Assembly (NCBI GenBank): GCA_910585965.1 | Contig: CAJUHH010000010.1 | Location: 71,301-135,300, forward strand | Source of the DNA: an uncultured Lachnospiraceae bacterium | GTDB taxonomy: Bacteria; Bacillota; Clostridia; Lachnospirales; Lachnospiraceae | DNA length: 64,000 bases | Direction of reading: 5' to 3' | Shown here: piece after piece, positions 59,120 through 64,000 of the stretch | How positions within the stretch are numbered: position 1 is the first letter of the stretch | Layout of the letters: each line of letters starts with the position of its first letter | The notes under the pieces: model-generated | The model's database searches: none | The model's input: the letters and a program-made list of their open reading frames with translations, nothing else | What the model was told of the DNA's origin: nothing | Position numbers and translations under genes: made by a program

Positions 59120-61858
59120 ATGAGGAAGTGGATGGAAAAAGCTGGATGGTTATTTTTATTGTTGGTTTGTATGGGGGGTGGTTTTTCTTGTTCGTCCGGG
59201 CGGGAGATGGCGGGTGCTGGATCCGGGGAAGAACGGGAGGCGGATGCTGTCCAGGAGGTCTTGCCTGAGGAAGCGTTGGAAGGGCCGGTGTTGACAGTGG
59301 ATACTGAAGAAGCGGATATGGAGGAGGGCGAAGAGGTTTTTTCTCCCGAAGGGCAGGCAAAGAAGAATGAAATTCTTTTTTTTGAGGAGGCAGAAAAACA
59401 GAATATCGGGATTAAGCCGGCAGAGGAATTGTATGGGCGACTTTTGGAAGATCAGATTTTTCAGAACGGCTTGATGGCTCTTACTGGCTTGCGGATCGAT
59501 GATATTGACGGGAACGGGCAGATCGATATGCTGGTTATGGTCATGGATGCGGAGGAAAAGCCTTTTTATGGCTCAGGGGGATTGTGGTTTTATATGAACG
59601 GGGATGAACCCTACTGTTTTGAGGAGGAAGATTGTTCTTTTTATGGCTGGTTTGATGTCTTTTGGGACGATATCGACAATGATGAAAATGTAGAGGTTGT
59701 GTTCAGTGCGCAGGGGACGGGCTGCGGAGCGGTCGGTGATTTTTATAAAGCGGTTTTCAAATATAAGGATCATGCGATCACGCGGATGGCGCTTCCATCC
59801 GATTTGGAAGAGGATTATGACTGCGGGCTTCAGGTCGAGCTGATCCAGGAACCGGAAATCAATAGTTACAGCGCTTATTGTCCTTATTTTGACGAACAAA
59901 TTTTTTTCCAAAGAGAAAATATCGAGGGGTACGGCCCGTCCGATCATGCGCGGACTACCGGGGGCAACGCACGGGGATTTTACGACTTGTGCGTCGCGCA
60001 GTACGAGGGCAAAAAGGCATTGCAAGCTTCCGAATATTTGTATGGGGAAGGGGGGATCGTACATAATGTAGCCGTCGCACAGTTTCTCATAACCTGGGAA
60101 GAGGACGGCACTCCGAAGGTAGTCAAATGGTGGATCAAAGAAGAAAAATCGGGATGGGCAAACAGCCATGAATCCCGGATCTGCTATGCGGACGGCTATT
60201 ACTACTATGCCAGCCAATTAGACCATTATTATTTATACCGCGCCAGAGAAGACGGCGGCCAGCCCGAGTGTCTGGCAAAAATCCATGCCGGGAGCCTCTG
60301 CGTCCAGGATGATGAGATTTATTTTATCGACCAGGGCAGCGATTACGGTGATTACGGGTCGGTCTGCAAGATGAAAACAGACGGCAGCGGCATGAAAACA
60401 TTATGCGAACAAGGGCGTTCCCTACAGCTCAGCGCTGAATATATCTATTTTTGCGCGGCTTACAAAGCAGCATATGACAAATCAGGAATCGTAACGGAAG
60501 AATCCTATGAATTTTCCAGCGCTTTGGAAATGCCGTTTTTTTTATATCGGATGAAAAAAGACGGCTCGGAAAAAGAGCTGATTGCTGCGGATGTCTGGCA
60601 ATATACGTTGAGCCGCCGAAACGGATATACCGGCTCTATTTATTGCAGCAAATGGACCGATAATAAGATTGCTGTTTTTCAAATGGATCTGAACGGAAAA
60701 AATGAAGAAGAAATCTGCCGCTTTGACAAAAGGGGAACTCTCATGGCCTATGACAACGTAGTCTATTATGTCGGGGATTTTTATGGAGACAGGGAGCAGA
60801 TCAGCCAGTACCATTCAGGACATGGAAAAACCACGACTGTCACCGTTCCGGAATATACAGATTGCTGCATCTACAAAGGACGTTTCTGCGGGCTGAATGA
60901 AGAGGTATCCGAAAGCGGGCGCAAGATAACCATTTATCGTATGAACTATACTAAAAAAGACTATGATATCCTTTACCAGAATTCCTTTTCATGCCCATAT
61001 GCTGACGGAATCTATTTATCGGATCTTTATGCTTCTGAAGAAGGAATCTTTTTCCGTCAATTTGTTTCCCCCGAAGAGGGATGCCGGTGGTTCCGGCTGG
61101 AAGAAGATGCCGAAACCGGCCAATGGGTCGTGGAGAAATGGGAAGATGCGGAAGCAACACCTGTCGCCCTGCCCGCCAGGAACATAGAATACGGGGAATT
61201 GCGGAGCGTCACGTCCGTATTGGAAAGCACCGAGGGCTGGGATGCCTATCTGGCAGACCCCTTGGAATATGAGGAATTTTATGCAACGGATGAAAACGGG
61301 CAGGAATGCAACCCTTACCGAATATGCCTTCCGCAGTTCAATGATAAAATTGAAGGATACCAAAAAATAAACCGATATTTCCAAAATAGCTATCATGAAA
61401 TGATCGCAGGAAAGGAGGATTTTTTTGATATGCTGGAAGAAAGCGGTTCTGCATCTGCAAACTGGTATCAATCGGTCGATTACGGCTATCTTTATATCGG
61501 TGAAAAGTATATTACCGCCGGGATCTATGAAGAAGGCTACTCCAGCGGCATACGGAACTGGATCGCCCTTCATCCGGCCACGTTCGACAGGAAGACCGGA
61601 GAAAAAGTCACTTTAGAGACAATTCTTGACATGCCCGCCCAGGAGGCCGTTGCCAGCCTGACCGGCTCTGTTTATAAATATATGGAAGGCATGGGGAGGG
61701 GTTCGTTTCTCCTGAAAGAAGATGATATCCTGTCCAAAAACTATGACCCGGAACAATTTTTCCTGTTTCCTGATGGAATCGGCATTTATTATGAAAGATA
61801 TGCCATAGACTGCGGCGCCGCCGGGGATTATCTGTTTGTAGTTCCCTTCGATCTGTGA
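59120..61858 (+). CDS. Large lipoprotein with beta-propeller-like and DUF3298-like domains
   Basis: A 912-residue lipoprotein with a signal peptide and a lipobox-like GFSC (Cys24), followed by an acidic linker rich in Glu. Residues 90-240 look like an FG-GAP/EF-hand-like region (RIDDIDGNGQIDMLV). Residues 310-640 have repeated YYYASQLDHYYLYRARED-type strands resembling DUF5050 beta-propellers. The end (ATFDRKTGEKVTLETIL ... FPDGIGIYYERY) matches the DUF3298/RsiV-type domain. It is probably exposed outside the cell. GAGGATC lies before the ATG. Confidence 0.82.
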   Translation: MRKWMEKAGWLFLLLVCMGGGFSCSSGREMAGAGSGEEREADAVQEVLPEEALEGPVLTVDTEEADMEEGEEVFSPEGQAKKNEILFFEEAEKQNIGIKPAEELYGRLLEDQIFQNGLMALTGLRIDDIDGNGQIDMLVMVMDAEEKPFYGSGGLWFYMNGDEPYCFEEEDCSFYGWFDVFWDDIDNDENVEVVFSAQGTGCGAVGDFYKAVFKYKDHAITRMALPSDLEEDYDCGLQVELIQEPEINSYSAYCPYFDEQIFFQRENIEGYGPSDHARTTGGNARGFYDLCVAQYEGKKALQASEYLYGEGGIVHNVAVAQFLITWEEDGTPKVVKWWIKEEKSGWANSHESRICYADGYYYYASQLDHYYLYRAREDGGQPECLAKIHAGSLCVQDDEIYFIDQGSDYGDYGSVCKMKTDGSGMKTLCEQGRSLQLSAEYIYFCAAYKAAYDKSGIVTEESYEFSSALEMPFFLYRMKKDGSEKELIAADVWQYTLSRRNGYTGSIYCSKWTDNKIAVFQMDLNGKNEEEICRFDKRGTLMAYDNVVYYVGDFYGDREQISQYHSGHGKTTTVTVPEYTDCCIYKGRFCGLNEEVSESGRKITIYRMNYTKKDYDILYQNSFSCPYADGIYLSDLYASEEGIFFRQFVSPEEGCRWFRLEEDAETGQWVVEKWEDAEATPVALPARNIEYGELRSVTSVLESTEGWDAYLADPLEYEEFYATDENGQECNPYRICLPQFNDKIEGYQKINRYFQNSYHEMIAGKEDFFDMLEESGSASANWYQSVDYGYLYIGEKYITAGIYEEGYSSGIRNWIALHPATFDRKTGEKVTLETILDMPAQEAVASLTGSVYKYMEGMGRGSFLLKEDDILSKNYDPEQFFLFPDGIGIYYERYAIDCGAAGDYLFVVPFDL

Positions 61859-61892
61859 AAAGCGGATTCCCATAGAAAATAAAAAAATAGCA

Positions 61893-61921
61893 TTGACTTT
61901 TTTTCTTTGGAATGTTATTAT
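61893..61921 (+). promoter_or_regulatory. Promoter of tRNA-Leu
   Basis: TTGACT (61893-61898) and TATTAT (61916-61921) have a 17-bp spacer. Transcription would start about 33 bp before the tRNA. Confidence 0.75.
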
Positions 61922-61960
61922 ATTATTCGCGGCATGGAAATTACATAATCCAGTGCGTAT

Positions 61961-62044
61961 GCGGAAGTGTCGGAACTGGCAGACGAGCAAGACTAAGGAT
62001 CTTGTGATGGTTACATCGTGTGGGTTCAAGTCCCATCTTCCGCA
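61961..62044 (+). tRNA. tRNA-Leu, anticodon AAG
   Basis: An 84-nt tRNA. The acceptor stem is GCGGAAG/CTTCCGC with discriminator A, the D-arm is standard for leucine tRNAs, the anticodon stem is CAAGA/TCTTG with loop CTAAGGA (anticodon AAG at 34-36, T33 and G37 conserved), a long variable arm (GATG/CATC) and the T-arm GTGGG-TTCAAGT-CCCAT. CCA is not encoded. The AAG anticodon would need A34-to-inosine conversion by TadA to read CUU and CUC codons. Confidence 0.93.
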
Positions 62045-62058
62045 TTGAGTTAAACTCT

Positions 62059-62095
62059 GGGAAGCTTGAAAAATCAGGCTTCCCGCTTTTCTTTT
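62059..62095 (+). terminator. Terminator of tRNA-Leu
   Basis: GGGAAGC pairs with GCTTCCC around a 12-nt loop, followed by a T-rich stretch (CTTTTCTTTTT). It lies 15 bp after the tRNA. Confidence 0.85.
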
Positions 62096-62180
62096 TGTTC
62101 ATGAAATTGGTTACATTTAGTTACATCATATCATCTGATAACAGCCTTGAATCGTGCAATTTGCATTAGCAAACTGGATT

Positions 62181-62639
62181 TTAACGCACTCTCTCGATAT
62201 TTGTAATATCAAATCCAACTTTTTCGTATAGCCTTAAAGCTTTTTCATTCCATTTAGCAACATGTAGCATAATAGGCTCATTACTAATTTGGCGAATATG
62301 GTTCATTCCCCATAATAAAATTTGTTTTCCATATCCTTTATTTTGAAATTTCTTATTGACTACCAAATCATCTATTTCACTTCCATAACATGCGACAGAA
62401 CCAATAATCTCTTTCCCGCTTACAAGCAAGAAAATATCCTTACTTTTTTCACCGATTTGTTTATAATCACTCAAAAAGTTATATGGCTCAATATCAAGAG
62501 ATTTTCGCATTTCATAAAAGCAGGCATTATATATTTTCATGTATTGCTGAAAATACTTTTGCTCAAAAGGAATACACGAAACACTATTTTTCCCAATATC
62601 GTCTTTTACATATTTCATTTCATATGCCATTATTTCCAT
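62181..62639 (-). CDS. GNAT family N-acetyltransferase
   Basis: A 152-residue enzyme of the Gcn5-related family. The acetyl-CoA loop is QNKGYGKQIL in the C-terminal half (near residue 98), with the beta-strand IDDLVVNKKF before it and LHVAKWNEKALRLYEKVGFD after. The substrate is unknown. It is AT-rich and lies between the tRNA and a copy of the tRNA 3' end, so it may belong to a small integrated islet. Confidence 0.85.
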   Translation of the reverse strand: MEIMAYEMKYVKDDIGKNSVSCIPFEQKYFQQYMKIYNACFYEMRKSLDIEPYNFLSDYKQIGEKSKDIFLLVSGKEIIGSVACYGSEIDDLVVNKKFQNKGYGKQILLWGMNHIRQISNEPIMLHVAKWNEKALRLYEKVGFDITNIERVR

Positions 62640-62836
62640 ACTGTAATCTTCCCCGCAAATCCCGATTTGTCTTATTGCATCATTTTACTATACTCAGAGC
62701 AATCACACAATCAAAATCTTAAACAGTTTTTTATCCAAGTTTTCCCTCAATGCGAAAGCAAAACTATTTAGTTACACCTTGCAGATGATGTGTCGGAAAG
62801 CCCCTTTCTATCAGTATTTTTCACAAGTAACAATCC

Positions 62837-62856
62837 TTCAAGTTCCATCTTCCGCA
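62837..62856 (+). repeat. Copy of the tRNA-Leu 3' end (possible att site)
   Basis: TTCAAGTTCCATCTTCCGCA matches the last 20 bases of tRNA-Leu (62025-62044) with one mismatch, and a GTTGAG-like tail follows it as it does the tRNA. This is the usual trace of integration at a tRNA gene. No integrase gene is found between the copies. Confidence 0.75.
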
Positions 62857-62866
62857 GTTGAGAAAA

Positions 62867-62900
62867 CGGAAACCTTGTGAATGATGAAGTTTCCGCTTTT
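62867..62900 (+). terminator. Terminator-like hairpin after the tRNA fragment
   Basis: CGGAAAC pairs with GTTTCCG around a 15-nt loop and is followed by CTTTT. Its place mirrors that of the terminator behind the intact tRNA, so this unit looks like a tRNA 3' end with its own terminator. The rest of 62640-63015 shows no gene. Confidence 0.65.
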
Positions 62901-63015
62901 AATTCATATCTATAATAATGAACTATTCATCAAATAAATCCGCATGTGTACCCGTGTATTTTATTGAACCAGCAGTTTGCTATGTTCATTTTCATATCCT
63001 TATCTAAACCGAAAG

Positions 63016-63378
63016 TTATCTGTCCGTCCAATTGTCGAATCTCTCCGATATTTGAGGATCATATAGCGGGCAACCAAAATCGATTAAAATGTCCATCAAA
63101 GAATTCATATCACTTTCCTGCATACTATAACAATCAAACCTTACAGCTTGAGAAGTGGCAAAAATTTCAAAAGAGCCTTTTCCTTCTTTCTCATACTGAT
63201 TATCGCTCAACTTCGTCCAGTCTGAAAAGGCATCGGAAATTTTTTTGAGTATTTCTTCTATCGGAAGGTTTTCCAATATGTCTACAGTCTCACCATCACA
63301 GCATGCTAACTCGTAGATTTTCTGATTATTGTGAGCGGCTCCTTCTTTGTATTTCCAAAAATTCAAATCATAACTCAT
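63016..63378 (-). CDS. Possible immunity-type protein
   Basis: A 120-residue soluble protein. The start MSYDLNFWKYKE and the parts SFEIFATSQAVRFDCYSM and MDILIDFGCPLYDPQISERF resemble small stand-alone proteins that I recall near polymorphic toxins as immunity proteins. ATG 63378 has AGGAGG 8 bases upstream. No toxin gene is in the window. Function is a guess from pattern. Confidence 0.6.
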   Translation of the reverse strand: MSYDLNFWKYKEGAAHNNQKIYELACCDGETVDILENLPIEEILKKISDAFSDWTKLSDNQYEKEGKGSFEIFATSQAVRFDCYSMQESDMNSLMDILIDFGCPLYDPQISERFDNWTDR

Positions 63379-63539
63379 GATCATAGCCTCCTGTCTTGCA
63401 AATCTTGATTTATATTGCTTATCTCATTTTACTCTATATGGAGCAAGTTCTCAATATAAAACAATCCTCCGCTTCCCTTGTAACAGATAATTCATGTTTT
63501 ACTGCCGCCCGCTAAGGAGCGGCAGCATATAACCTTTCA

Positions 63540-63806
63540 CTATGCCATAAGCGCCGCGATATATGCGTTTTCAAGGTTTCCATTCGGGATATGCACCCAT
63601 ACCCTTGTGTTCGGTTCCGGCTTAAGCCCTATCCCATCGTTTACAAGGTATTCCCCTCCTTCTATCTGCACCTTGTATTTCAGCTTCCTGCCATGCATTT
63701 TCGTCCCTGTGACAACTGCCATCTTGTCATTGTTTATTACTTTCTCCAGTTTTTTATTGATAATCATTTCTATGCTGTCAATTATAAACTTATTTGTGTC
63801 AAACAT
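63540..63806 (-). CDS. Prophage tail/baseplate-like small protein (OB-fold candidate)
   Basis: An 88-residue protein. It has an N-terminal helix and a beta-rich second half ending in RVWVHIPNGNLENAYIAALM, a pattern common in small phage baseplate or tail-spike proteins with OB folds. It follows the tail-protein fragment with 3 bp between, which fits a phage structural operon. Confidence 0.55.
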   Translation of the reverse strand: MFDTNKFIIDSIEMIINKKLEKVINNDKMAVVTGTKMHGRKLKYKVQIEGGEYLVNDGIGLKPEPNTRVWVHIPNGNLENAYIAALMA

Positions 63807-63809
63807 AAT

Positions 63810-64000
63810 CTATCTCCTATTTATATATTGGTATGTCTCGCGAGGGAGTTCCCTGAGTTCCCTCATCAATTGTGCTGCCGTACTTTCATTCGTAACATTC
63901 GGCAGACTTACGTTGTAGGTATTGTTCTGAATCTGATGGTAATTGTTATTATTAATTATTTCAGCAATCCGATCCATGGATTCAGCGGCCTGGAACATAG
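63810..64000 (-). CDS. C-terminal end of a phage tail protein (tape-measure-like), 5' end cut by window
   Basis: The frame is open to the right edge. The visible 62 residues (NNNNYHQIQNNTYNVSLPNV ... RELPRETYQYINRR) have the Asn-rich NNTYNVSLPNV motif found at the C-termini of phage tail tape-measure proteins. The rest would lie to the right. With the neighbouring small gene it points to a prophage or its remnant starting here. Confidence 0.55.
   Translation of the reverse strand, partial: MFQAAESMDRIAEIINNNNYHQIQNNTYNVSLPNVTNESTAAQLMRELRELPRETYQYINRR

Overview
The window looks like a chromosomal segment of a spore-forming Clostridia species, most likely Lachnospiraceae. This rests on gpr and spoIIP, the YesMN-type two-component pair beside a carbohydrate ABC importer, the Clostridia-type genes I recall as DUF5716/DUF5717, the style of the lipoproteins and ribosome binding sites, and a moderate GC content. 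Most genes lie on the minus strand.

Layout. 1-11619: a carbohydrate-use locus transcribed right to left (sensor kinase, AraC-type response regulator, solute-binding lipoprotein, two permeases, GH31 glycosidase, fucose/arabinose-type isomerase, xylulokinase cut by the window edge). 11703-14491: spoIIP and gpr, then divergent rpsT. 14716-20507: small housekeeping and accessory genes (TPM-domain protein, zinc-ribbon protein, diguanylate cyclase, TauE/SafE exporter with a MarR regulator, ferritin-like protein). 20573-30341: two tandem DUF1266-type lipoproteins and a four-gene operon built around a giant protein and an Hsp70/actin-fold protein of unknown function. 30415-30833: a 119-bp inverted repeat between divergent promoters. 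30922-34662: a GntR-controlled ABC transporter, a small HPr-like protein and an AraC regulator. 34817-39160: a SpoIID-like/peptidoglycan-binding gene split in two, with an AT-rich ATPase plus nuclease-fold pair and a repeat-containing secreted protein between the halves. 39255-55269: htpG with a CIRCE operator, a foldase lipoprotein, an FAD protein, sbcC/sbcD, a PHP phosphoesterase, ilvE, folA/thyA, a beta-CASP ribonuclease-type protein, and an ABC exporter. 55350-61858: ytaF, a Ca2+-type P-ATPase with a possible pseudoknot leader, and a large lipoprotein. 61961-64000: tRNA-Leu(AAG), a small islet bounded by a copy of the tRNA 3' end, an immunity-like gene, and the end of a prophage tail module.

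The most interesting non-gene signal is a roughly 115-nt structured element in four copies. It sits directly after stop codons of minus-strand genes, its stems are kept by compensating base changes, and it ends in a terminator-like hairpin. The best candidates for undescribed protein systems are the ATPase/PD-(D/E)XK pair inside the broken gene and the four-gene DUF5716/DUF5717 operon. Family names come from memory of motifs; no database search was possible.
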